Assembly: GCA_030549205.1 (NCBI GenBank)
Contig: JAUKTV010000001.1
Location: 3,658,001 to 3,722,000 of the forward strand
DNA from: Apiosordaria backusii
Lineage: Eukaryota > Ascomycota > Sordariomycetes > Sordariales > Lasiosphaeriaceae
Length of the DNA stretch: 64,000 nt
Direction of reading: 5' to 3'
Both the position numbers and the translations under genes were made by a program. Under the pieces are notes generated by a model that searched no databases, was not told the origin of the DNA, and worked only from the letters and a program-made list of their open reading frames with translations. This document shows, in pieces, positions 46,105-56,250 of the stretch (position 1 is its first letter; every line of letters starts with the position of its first letter).

Positions 46105-47911
46105 ATGGGCAGCGTCGACACCAACGTGAACGAGCCCGACAGGGCCGACACTCGGCGAGGGCCGACACTCGGCGTGAGCCGGGGCTCCATTTCTGGCTTG
46201 CCTTCTGGGCCATAGCCCTGACCAATCTCGCCGCGGCCTTGGACGCCACATCCCTCTCTGTCGCCCTGCCGGTGCGTTCCGACTTCTCCCCCACAACTAG
46301 AAACGATGTGAACACCGGGCTGACACAACATGGACAGGCGATATCCGCGGCCATCGGCGACGATGGTAGCGGACAGACCGAGGCCTTCTGGGCCGGGACA
46401 TCCTACCTACTCGCCTGCACCGCCGTGTTGCTCCTCTGGGTATCCCTGAGCGATGTCTTTGGCCGCCATCCCGTTCTGATGCTGGCGTTGGTCATCTTTG
46501 CCGCCGGCTCCGTAGTTTGTGCCGTCTCCCAAAACTTTACTGTCATGATCGCCGGCCGAACCGTTCAGGGGCTCGGCGGCGGCGGAGTGCTTGGTCTCAC
46601 CACCGTGCTGGTGACCGATCTGGCGCCTCTCAGGGAGCGCGCTCGTCTTTATGCCTTGATCAGTTGCATCTGGGCCGTGGGCAGCACCACCGGACCCATT
46701 ATTGGTGGTGCTTGTGCCGAAGCAGGCCAGTGGCGATGGATATTCTGGTGAGCTACGCTCGTGCATGGCCCTGTGTACTTCAACTACATGCTCACCTTTG
46801 TACTCGACAGGCTCAACCTTCCCGTCATCGGACTCGGCTTGATTGGCGTTGGCTTCTTCCTGAAGCTTACCCGGCCGAGTGATGGTACCACGGCCAGGCT
46901 GCGGAACCTGGACTACTTCGGTTCGACCCTCTTCATCGCCTCCGTCACGGCTTTCCTTGTATCGGTGACTCTGGGGGTTCGCAGTTTCCCTGGAGCAGCT
47001 GGCACACGCTCGTCCCCCTGTGTCTTGGTGCTGCGGGCATGGCGGGTGTTGCCGTGTTCGAGTGCTACGGCACGTCCACGCCCTTCATCCCCGTCTACAT
47101 CTTCCGGAACTACTCAACGACGGCAGTATATGCCGGCAGCTTCGTTCATGGGCTCATCCTGTACTCTCTCGTGTACTACATGCCCGAGTATTTCCAAGCC
47201 GTCCTGGGTTACAGCCCGCTGATTGCAGGCGTCGCCGCCCTCGCCCAGACCGCGACGGTAGTTCCGTGCGCCATCTTCGTGGGCGTGGTCGTGTCCAAGA
47301 CCGGCCGCTACCGCTGGGCTGTCTGGGCCGGTTGGGTGCTGGCAACCTTGGGCTGCGGGCTCCTGATACTCTTGGGCGCCGACACCAGCATCCCGTCGTG
47401 GATCTTCCTCACTGCCGTGTCCGGGCTGGGCATGGGGATCCTATTCCCGTCTATTACGCTCGCGCTGCAAGCCTCGGTCCCGCCCGCAGACGTGGCCACG
47501 GCCGCAACGCTGGTTCTCTTCTTCCGCTCGTTCGGACAAGCGGTCGGTGTGGCCATCGGTGGTTCGATTCTAGACAATCACATGCAGGTGGAACTCCAGC
47601 AACCAGAAATTGCCTCGCTGCTGCCGCCAGCCATTGCAAATATTGGAGCCGTAGCACTGGCATCCATGATGAAGGACATGCCCTCGGGGTCCCCGTTGGT
47701 GATGGCGTTGAGAGGCGCCCTTGTCCGTACTTTCCAAGTTATCTGGGCGACCATGTACGGCCTGGCAGGGGTGACCATGTTGTTACAGTTTACCATCAAG
47801 GAGTACAATATGGATCAGGAACACATCACGGACCACCGTTTCCAGCGAGAAAAGCAAGAGTCTGGCCAAGAGATTTTGAGGCTGGGTTCCAACCGAAACG
47901 ACGGAGAGTGA
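46105..47911 (+). pseudogene. DHA2-type MFS transporter with two frame breaks
   Basis: Likely exons are 46105-46271, 46338-46747 and 46811-47911, with introns GTGCGT...ACAG and GTGAGC...ACAG. The frame fails twice. The start MGSVDTNVNEPD at 46105 is in one frame, but the first membrane segment FWLAFWAIALTNLAAALD is in another. At 46973-46977 a run of five G separates SVTLG from QFPWSSWHTLVPLCLG, and one more G would keep the frame. Elsewhere the coding is excellent: the motif A region LSDVFGRHPVLML, motif C GRTVQGLGGGGVLGL, and GSTTGPIIGGACAE, then nine or more further hydrophobic segments. The family exports drugs or metabolites using protons. Either it died recently, like the P450 beside it, or the two breaks are assembly indels. 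It is divergently arranged with the P450, about 210 bp apart. Confidence 0.82.
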
Positions 47912-49998
47912 TGTTGCACCCTGATGCACCCTGATGTACCCTGAATTAGAACTACCGTACCATAGCTCAATGGAACAAGCCTTGTCTACATGATTCACCG
48001 TCCCTGTCACCTTATAATTCCCATTGCGTGGAACTATAATTGTGTCCTAGTACTGTTCTGTTACACTGGAAAGTAATTCTAGGTTGTGAACTTGGGAGAA
48101 TGCGTGCCCTAGCTACAATGGTCGCCTACACGCATCACCACCATTGCTAGTCTGTTGTCCCCCGGCATGTGTTGTCAATACTGTTGTTTATTTTGGCTCT
48201 GAATACGACTATCGGCCATGGTGTCATAAGAGCAAAGACTGTTTGGCCTGTTCCCTCCTCTGTTCGTTGGGTGGGTGCCCCTGAATGCTTGCAATAATAA
48301 AGAGCTATGACACTCACTTCGCACCGGAAGTTACTGTACGTGCATTGGCAGCATGTTTCTGGGCCGGTCTCTTGTCAAACCCAGACTGGTTTGGCAGATA
48401 CATCAGCCGCATCTCACTCTGGAATATACCGGCGGCGCTTAGTCGTCGATTCTGGGCTGGTGCCCTAGCTCTCAGCGCAATCATCAACAGCAGTTTTACG
48501 GCAGCCCTCGTCTTTTTGACCCATCACAGCACTTACATGCCTGTTTTTGAGGTCATCACACGCATTGTCCGCGGATATTGGGTGCCGTCCCTCCGCACGT
48601 TCGACGCTGACCACCTCTTTGCCGTTCACATATCCTTTTGCAGCCAACCCATGCATTCAACTTACATAGCGGCGGCCTTGTGGGCCCTCTAGAGTTCATT
48701 AAAAATCCAGAAAGGCTTTGGCGGGCCAAGAAGATCAGGCGGGCCAGGGCGGATTTTGCTGTGTTCGTTCTTACACAAACTTCCGCTCGGTTCCTACCAC
48801 TCTCACTCTGCGTCCCACATAACCCGTCGTCTTCTTCCTCAGCAGTCTTCACTCATCGTCACACCTCTTGGCTTGCTGCAGCAAAGGCCACATCCTACGG
48901 ACGAGCCAGCTTAACACTAAGGTAGACTATGAGACGGCCAATATCACGAGATCCAGAGGTATGGCATCATCTTCGCACCCCCTCCACGCTCATCACACGC
49001 CTCTGCTTTCCGCGGTTTTCCGTGGGAACGTATTCCTGTCCCCTTCCCGTCGTTTCTCGCACTCGTCACCAAAAAAAGTTAACGGCCAGGTCCAGATTCA
49101 CGTTCTCGCCCTCCCAGCAACAACGACAGATTCTGGTCTTCGTTGTTGTTCAAGGGGTGCGGTTTCTTGTCCTCATAGCTACCAGTTCTGGACCCTTCTG
49201 AGAAGACACAGAACTTTTATAGGCAAACTCCCCATTTATGTCATTGCTCAACCATCCGTTGATGAAGTCGATGACCAAAAGACGTGCAATGCCCTCGTAA
49301 TTGGACATTTCTCCCCAATACTCAAAATACTCAGAAAGATCATGGCGGTTCATATTCAAAAGCTCCCCACCCTACACATATGGAATTGCCTGTCAAGTGT
49401 CTGCTGCTGCCATCAATTTGTCTCACTGTCAGAGCTACCAATTTTGGCAGTGTGGATCTTTGGAGAAAGCATGTATTCCAGCAGAAAGCCTTCAGGTACA
49501 GCGCCAGGTTTTGTTTCCTGAAGCTCAGACGATGATTGTCAGGCCAACCCTGTCCTCCAAATCCAACCTCCCCCTTGAGCCCTCTTGAGCCCCTGAGCCC
49601 CTGAACCCACGCGCACGGACCAGGTTTCGTCCGATGATATGGCTATAACTATGAACTACAAATTGTAGATGGGACCGAGAGAAGTTGTAGTGGGAATTTG
49701 TAACTTTATTGTTCAACGCTATGTCAAGGTATAAACCTGACTCCTGGGTTGAAGTCAGAATAAAGCCGTCTACGTCACGAAAGTAACAACCCTTTTCAGC
49801 TACGGTACGACCACTTTGAGAGAACTCTTTGCTGTCCTATCCCACTTTGATTCCTTTGCCTTTTTACTCTAATTCCCAACACAGAAGAAGGAAAAGCCCA
49901 TAATCGAAGTTACAACTTTTTGGGGTGCTACTGTCAGATCCAAGACGACCACTGAATGAATCCATCCGACAGCATCAACTATCCCCTGCAAACGACAT
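47912..49998. other. Intergenic, no gene recognised
   Basis: About 2.1 kb. A 135-codon plus-strand frame at 48285-48692 has some hydrophobic stretches but no family resemblance or splice support, so it is not called. The remainder has only short frames. Confidence 0.35.
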
Positions 49999-51387
49999 TC
50001 AAGTCGACGTCTCAACCGTAGTCGCCAAAGGCCTCCTCGCACGCGTCCCCGGACCGGTATAAAAGTGCCTTCCATGCGTATACCAAAACCCAATCGAAAA
50101 CATCAACACAAACACAAAGACGACGATGGCGTAGTTCATCTGTTTGACACACCCCATAAGTTAGCATCTCTCCCCTCTCCATATTATCACCCTTAGCCAC
50201 AGATAGAAACTCACATTCTCCGGCGTAACCGGCAACCTCGTCGGAAAAAAGAAAATCACCGCCATGAACGTATTCCACCCCACCGCAACGCAATTCGCCG
50301 CCATGCTAAACCTGCCCAGATGCCACGGCCCCCTCTCGAACCGACCGTACAGCATCTTACAGACGATCGGGACGAGATATGATATGTTCAGGGCTACGGT
50401 GCAAACGTTGAAGACGGCGCTAATGGCGGTGTCGCTCATCAACCCCAACAGGTTGACGATGATTTCGAGAGCGGCGTACAGCCACACGGCGGCGATGGGG
50501 GTCTGAGAGCGCGTAGAAACGCGCCGCCAGATGTGGGAGAAGGGGATAAGGTCGTCGCGGGCAAAGGCGAAGATGGTTCGGCTGCCGGCTTGGATGCCCG
50601 GGATGGCGACGAGGTTCATGACGGCGAAGCCGCAGACGGTGAAGAAGATGGCTGGGGTGCGGCCCATGGCGTTGAAGAAGAGTTGGGCAACCTTTGGGGA
50701 TCGAGTTAGCGGAGGTAATTTCACAGTGGTAGGTGGTTGGGGGTTACCGGCTGGCCGCTGGGGCTCTTGACGAGGTCGAGGGGGTCGCCCATGCAAAGCA
50801 CCAAGACCAGGTTGAAGACAAACCCGATGATGTAGGTGAATGTCGTGGCATTCGCGATTGCTTTAGGGACTATGCGGGAAGGATCTTTGGCTTCTTCGGC
50901 AATACTGTGGCTGGGGTGTCAGTCAAACGTTCATGGGGAATGGGGGTGACTGAAGGACATACCGAGCAGTGCTGTCAGCACTTGTCATGATCCACGCTGG
51001 TGTAAGACAGCCAAAGAGGAATGCAAAACCTGGGGGATTCCACCCTGATGATGGTTGAAAGTCGGTGAAAGTATATGCAATGCTGTGCTTTTCTTTTGTC
51101 TGAACGAGAAGGCAGACACAGGCACCAACCAGGGCGCTGATGTGGAAGACGACATAGCCACTGGTCAGCCGAGTCAGCCAAAGCGTCGGTAGTGTGTTGA
51201 TTGAGGCATGGATGATGGTCAACAGGGCCATATAAGCCACAACATGGTTGTTGGTAGGCATGTATAAAAAGTTGGAGATGATGGAAACGGCTGCTAGGAG
51301 TATCTGGCTAGAGGTATATTCGGTTGTAGCACTTCCAATGACGGTTCTAACGAGATTAATGTACCCTAATCGAATGTTAATTGGCAA
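49999..51387 (-). pseudogene. APC amino-acid/choline-type permease lacking its N-terminus
   Basis: Exons on the minus strand, 51387-50963, 50904-50748, 50691-50215 and 50139-49999, with clean GTATGT, GTAACC and GTGAGT donors and consistent phases, encode about 399 residues. Blocks IAEEAKDPSRIVPKAI, PGIQAGSRTIFAFARDD and RRVSTRSQTPIAAVWL are typical of fungal APC permeases of the GABA/choline (Uga4/Hnm1-like) group. Eight or so membrane segments remain. The family normally has about 510-540 residues and twelve segments, and the first three to four segments are missing. The sequence upstream of 51387 becomes TA-rich at once. A CGATTAG acceptor-like site just before GGTACATTAATCTCG suggests that the first exon(s) lay in DNA now overwritten by RIP or replaced by the transposon. 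It is probably non-functional, although a short form starting at 51387 is conceivable. Confidence 0.8.
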
Positions 51388-53552
51388 AATTTAAAGTAAA
51401 GATAAAGAAAACACAAACCAGATATTTAGTATAGAATTGGCACTTAGTCTTTAAAGGTAAGGAATTTTAAAGTAAAGTATATTACCTTTAAATTTAAATA
51501 TACCGATAATAGCTTAGTAAAACTAAAAGCTAATGCCTAAGCCCCTATACCTTTTATAACTTAACTCTATATAATAGCGGCCGCTCTATTAGTTTATAAG
51601 CTTTATATTTATATAGATATTAAAGACCTATATATATTAAATATACTTATAGTAAAATTAAAGTTAAACTATATAGAGAACTTATACTTAAAGACTTAAA
51701 AAATATTAATAGTTATAGTTTAATTAAAGTATAACGATTCTTACTTACTAGTATATAACCTATAGCCTTTAGCGTTTTATTTACCTTATTTATTGTAATA
51801 TCTTTATTAAAGGACAATAATAGTAATATATTTCTTCTAATAATAACTATTAGTCTTTAAACTGTATTAAAATTACTAAACTTTTCTATACTTTTTAAAG
51901 CTATTATTATAGTTTTAATAGAGCTTTATTAATAGATTTAAGATTTAGGATTTCCGGCAATAAGGAAGATAGAATAGTATTGTTTAACTATATTGTTAAA
52001 ATACAGCACTTAGTTGTGGACTTTACAGTATATTTTGGCCTATAACTTACAGGGCCAACAACAACCAATGGCTTAGAATCACAGCGCTTACCAACACTCT
52101 ACTACGGCAATCGCAGTGGTCTTCGAACCCCTAAAGCAGCCCGAAGCCCCGGGCGGTTAGCGCACTATAACGGTAAAACGTTAGCGTCCTGCACCCTATA
52201 AACAGCTTCCGGCTAACGTACTTAACAGTCAGACTTAGTCGGCCGGCCAAGTCTACAGCTAACGGACTTAACAGGTATTTAGGCCTTACAGTTAGCGGAC
52301 TTAACGGGCATTCAGGCCCTACAGTTAGCGGACTTAACAGACGTTCGGGCCTTAGAATAGAGAGAGGTTCGGAAAGCGATATAAAGCCAAAGACCTATAA
52401 TAGGTCTTATCTTTTACAACTGTTTACTATAATATTTCCTAACTAATAAGTCAATTCAATATACTAATTCACTACATCTTACAGTACCTTACAAGCCTAT
52501 ATTACAGTATCTACCTTCTATATATTGCAGAGCATCGCCCCTATAATCTATCTTCCTTTAGTACCTAACTACTATCGTATACTATAGATAAAGTCCTCTT
52601 TACTTTTAATATTCTACGCTATTCTCTACATAGGTCTATACTTATAAGCTTATAAAATACCTATCTTAATAGGTTATAAGCCCGGACTTACACTACCTAA
52701 GTAAATTTCTTTATCTTACAGTCTTTATAATAATACCTATCCTATAAGCCCTATTTATTTTAAGCTACCGAAGATCTAAGAAATAGCGTCCTAGTACTTT
52801 TAACAGTACTTTTACTTTCTTCTTAAATACCAAAGACCTAAAAAACAGTATTCTAGTACTTTTAATAATACTTCTACTTCCCTTTCAAGCCTTCGACCTC
52901 CCTTACTATAGAAGATAAAGATATATATAACCCCTCTATAAGCCCTAAAGCTTTAAAGACCTTTAGCCTTCTATTAACTCCTAACCTTTCTAAAGGCCTC
53001 AACTTTACTTAATACTTCCAGCAATTACAAAATAACCTTATAGTTACCTTTAATAACAGGATTGGGGCCGCTACAGTAGGTTTTACTAATTAAATTAAAG
53101 CTTTAAGTACTAAAATCAACTAAGTTAATACCTATATCGACAATTTCAACACTTACCTCTTACCAGAATATACTACTTTAAGCCCCCTTAAGTCTTCTTT
53201 TAAACCTTCTATAAACCTACCTATACTACCCTTATCTTCAATTACTTTAGCTTATATAGGTCCATCGGCCCCTATCGCTACACCTACCATAGCGCCCTCT
53301 TTAAATCAAACTGCCTAAAAGACTACTATACTCTCAGTAAAGGATCTTAATAAATAGGTCCTTTACTTTACTAAAAAATAAAAGCTCTTAGATCTTAAAA
53401 ACTAACGCTCTTAATACCAGGCTCTTACTATTTAAATAAAGGTTTTAGGCCTTTTTAAGTTTATAAATAAGCCTAAGTCAGTTACTAATTTACTAAACAA
53501 TAACCTAAAAGCCTTCCTTCTTCTTACTATTTAAAATACCCTATAGGCAGGC
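51388..53552 (+). mobile_element. RIP-mutated Ty1/copia element, left part
   Basis: TA-saturated DNA with stops in every frame and very few CpA dinucleotides, the mark of repeat-induced point mutation. It is contiguous in character with 60169-64000, where copia pol is still readable, and the chromovirus has inserted between them. This left part should hold the 5' LTR, leader and gag of the copia element. A 62-bp near-duplicate unit is visible at about 52766-52890 (both copies contain CTAGTACTTTTAA). An island of higher GC at 52020-52370 escaped strong mutation and contains a 33-bp repeat. The junction to the left is the truncated permease gene. Confidence 0.7.
52254..52352. repeat. 33-bp tandem repeat, three units
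   Basis: Units 52254-52286, 52287-52319 and 52320-52352 each start TACAG(C/T)TA(A/G)CGGACTTAAC and end GGCCT or GGCCC. A weaker fourth copy precedes them near 52210. It lies in the only GC-balanced island of the RIP region and may be part of the copia LTR or a separate small element. Confidence 0.75.
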
Positions 53553-53955
53553 TGTGACGAACCCCTGTACAGAACCTCTGAAAGGGATACTCGGTTGAAG
53601 GTAACTTCTGACAATTGGTTCGGTGCAGCTAAACAGTGCACAACAAGATGTCTCAATGTAAACACAAGATACCGTGAATACAAGCTGTGATTGCATACTG
53701 CGGAACTATCTACCAGCTACCTAGTTCCTCCGTATATATAGACCTGTGATTTTCCCGATCATGGTGATCATTCCGCTCTTCCCCAATGATCACAATGATC
53801 GCTATGATCCCTCTGTGCTTCCCTATTGGTTATGCTCCTGCGGTCACTGTGTCCCTCAGTCTTATTATCCGTGCTCGCCTGGGCTGCCGTGTCCTTGTTC
53901 TGATTGGCTGGTGACCTTGCACTGCTCCACCGTTCCCGACGTTAAGGTTGTGACA
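53553..53955 (-). repeat. 3' LTR of the chromovirus
   Basis: 403 bp, starting TGTGACGAACC and ending GGTTGTGACA on the plus strand (TG...CA ends). By eye it is identical to the other LTR. In element orientation it lies at the 3' end, next to the polypurine tract at 53961-53970. Confidence 0.95.
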
Positions 53956-53960
53956 CGATG

Positions 53961-53970
53961 CTCCCTCCCC
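53961..53970 (-). promoter_or_regulatory. Polypurine tract
   Basis: GGGGAGGGAG on the minus strand, five bases before the 3' LTR. It is the expected position and composition for the primer of plus-strand DNA synthesis. Confidence 0.65.
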
Positions 53971-54076
53971 AGGCCGACGTCTCGGCGGCCAAGTCCTCTT
54001 TTGCTTCTCCTTCTCTTCTCACCATTCCCAAGGCAAGTACTCCTTCTTCACCTTCTCCTTCCTACTGACGTTCGTC

Positions 54077-54768
54077 ATGTCTGACCCCTTCAGAGTTTCC
54101 AAGTCCCTGCAGACTCCTGCTCCGAACGTCAGTCAGCAACACCGTCGTCGTTTAGCTTTAGCTGCCTTTATCGATCTTGAAGGCTTCATCATCATGCCCT
54201 GCTCTTTTTGCGCCGCCCATGGCTTAACTTGTCGTCTTCATGAGCGTTCCTCTCGTTGCGGCGAGTGTGTGCGTCGGGCCCGCACCTGCGACGCGTCGGG
54301 TACTCCCACTGCCACACGTTGGTTGGTCCTCCCCCTTGTTAGTGTTCCGGCTAACCTTGTTTAGTTGAACGCCTGGTTGCCGAACACCATCGTTTGTCTT
54401 CAGCGGAGTTAGCTGCCGAACAGCGACTTCTGGACGCCCACCGTGAAGCCGAAGAGGCTACGCGCAAAGCGCAGGAAGCCGTTGCTTGCTTGTCCCGCCT
54501 TCGCCAACAGAAGCGGCACTTGTCGGAACGGGGTGCTGCCATCATTGGCGAGGTCGCGCCTACACTTGATCCCCCCGCCGTCGTTGCTCCTGGTGCCGAC
54601 CTCTCCGACTGGCCCTCGGTCTTGCCTGACTGGCCGTTTCCTGACCTTGGTGCCGCTGCCCCTGCCGACGACTTATTCCTGGACCCCCAACTTCCCCTTG
54701 GTCCTTCGTCGCCCTCGGCCGCCCGGGATTCCTCCGGTGGAACTCCTCCAATTTCTCAGGGCAGTTGA
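54077..54768 (+). CDS. Antisense transposon gene: Cys-cluster plus coiled-coil protein
   Basis: Located inside the chromovirus but on the opposite strand to gag-pol. The first part, from an ATG at 54077 or at 54194, contains PCSFCAAHGLTC and RCGECVRRARTCD, six or more cysteines in CxxC-x(n)-C spacing that look metal-binding. The second part, in another frame from about 54365 to 54768, is ERLVAEHHRLSSAELAA, an alpha-helical heptad region ending LSRLRQQKRHLSERGA, and then an acidic Pro/Asp-rich tail. A small intron ending at TTTAG (54364), with branch GGCTAAC and a donor at about 54299 (GTACTC) or 54317 (GTTGGT), would join them in phase. Proteins with this Cys pattern followed by a helical RLRKQR-type segment are, from memory, common beside fungal retroelements and usually listed as hypothetical. 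Its end overlaps the 3' end of the integrase frame by about 200 bp antisense. Confidence 0.65.
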
Positions 54769-56154
54769 GGTTCGTAGCAGGCTCCCATGAGTTATCCGTG
54801 TCTGGGTAGTCCAGCCAGCTAACGAGGTACTCCAGCCGTTTGTTGTTAATGCGAGAATCCAACACTTCTTCTACATCGTACTCCTCTTCCTCGTCTGCAG
54901 CCTCCACACGTGTGTCCAGATTAGCCGTCCGTGGTGCCGGTTCCAAGAGTGAAACGTGAAAGGAGTTTGATCGTAGTCGCATTGTATCAGGCAGCTTGAG
55001 CTTGTATGCTGTCTCTGATATCTTCTTTTCGACCGTGAAGGGTCCCACTCTCCTGTGGTCCAGCTTCTTGCTTGGTCGTTTTGTTCGCAAATTTCGTGTT
55101 GACAGAAACACTTTATCTCCCTCCCTCAGGCGAGGTCCCTCGAGCCGCTTTGTGTTGTAATATTTGCGCATCCGTTCTCTGACGAACTCGAGTTCTTTCC
55201 TGAGTCTGGCGTGCAGCATGTGCAGCTTGCCTGCCTTGACTGCCGCTCTAGGCACTCTTGCTTCTGGCCCTTGCCGTAGATCTGCCTCAAAGCCGTAATT
55301 CGCGAAGAATGGCGTAACCTTTGTCGTTTCCGTGGGTGCCGTGTTGTACGCGAGCTGTGCTGCTGGCAAGAGTTCAACCCAGTTGTCTTGCTCGAAATTG
55401 ATGTAGTTCGAAGATATTGTTCCACAATCTGGTTGAGTCTTTCTGTTTGCCCGTCTGTCTGCGGATGGTACGCTGACGACGTCTTGCTCTTCACTCCCAC
55501 TGACTCCATCAGAGCCTTCCAAAACTTCGATACGAACTTGGTGTCGCGATCCGTGATGAATTCCCTTGGCCATGTGTGTGTCGCTGTAACGTTCCGAAAC
55601 ACCACATCCGCCAACTGTTCCGCCGTCCAGGTCTCTTTGTGGGGTAGGAAATACGCCCACTTGGTGAGCCTGTCGACTACCGTCAAGATGCTGTCGTACT
55701 TGACGCCTGTGGTTGTATCCTTGGAAACTGGAAGCTTGGTGATGAAATCCATTGACACCGAGCTCCAGGGTTGTTCTGCCACTGGCAATGGTTCCAAGAA
55801 TCCGTATGGTTTGTGCCTTTCTGCCCTTGTTCTTCTGCAGAGGTCACATTCCCGTAGAGTCTCTTCTACGTCCTTCTTCAATCCTGGCCAGTTGAAATGT
55901 TGTTTGATCTTTTCTGTCGTCTTGGCCACTCCCATGTGTCCTCCGAGCTTCGACTCGTGGATTTCCTGAACCAGTGTCTTCCGCTGCTCTGGGTCGACGT
56001 AGGCCCGGTTGTTGTACCAAAGCCGGTAGTTGTCGTCCTTCTGAATCCCCAGAGACTCCAACTCCATCCATCGTTCCTGGTCGTTGTTGCTGACACTGCT
56101 CTGATACCTGTGGGTCGTTGATTCTTCTCGGTACACTGCGCACATTCTGCCCAC
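54560..56154 (-). CDS. Chromovirus integrase with C-terminal chromodomain (one frame break)
   Basis: The frame from 56154 carries the zinc-binding HHCC (HESKLGGHMG...CDLCRRT), then the catalytic core with DFITKLP, ITDRDTKFVSKFW and SAYHPQTDGQTERLNQ (the D, D-35-E residues). After QYLR a one-base loss at about 55403 moves the coding to the frame ending at 54560. That frame continues NYINFEQDNWVELLPAAQLA, the GPY/F module RRVGPFTVEKKIS, and a chromodomain with EYDVEEVLDSRINNKRLEYL and WLDYPDTDNSWEPATNL. Integrase inserts the cDNA; the chromodomain binds methylated histone H3K9 in related elements and directs integration to heterochromatin, which fits insertion into RIP-mutated DNA here. The C-terminal basic tail overlaps the antisense gene. 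Confidence 0.92.
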
Positions 56155-56250
56155 TGCTGAAGTGGATGCCTCAGTGTGCCTTCTGCTGTTTCTTGCAGCA
56201 GGGTGGTGATTCTTCTGCCACTTTCTCCTCGTGGTGGTCCGCCCTTCTGC

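Noticed and set aside
48285..48692. 135-codon plus-strand frame with hydrophobic stretches
   Set aside because: No family resemblance, no splice or promoter support, and low-information hydrophobicity.
54077..54364. Cys-rich frame considered as a Zn2Cys6 transcription factor
   Set aside because: The Cys spacing does not match CX2CX6CX5-12CX2CX6-8C and there is no regulatory middle domain; it sits inside a retroelement.
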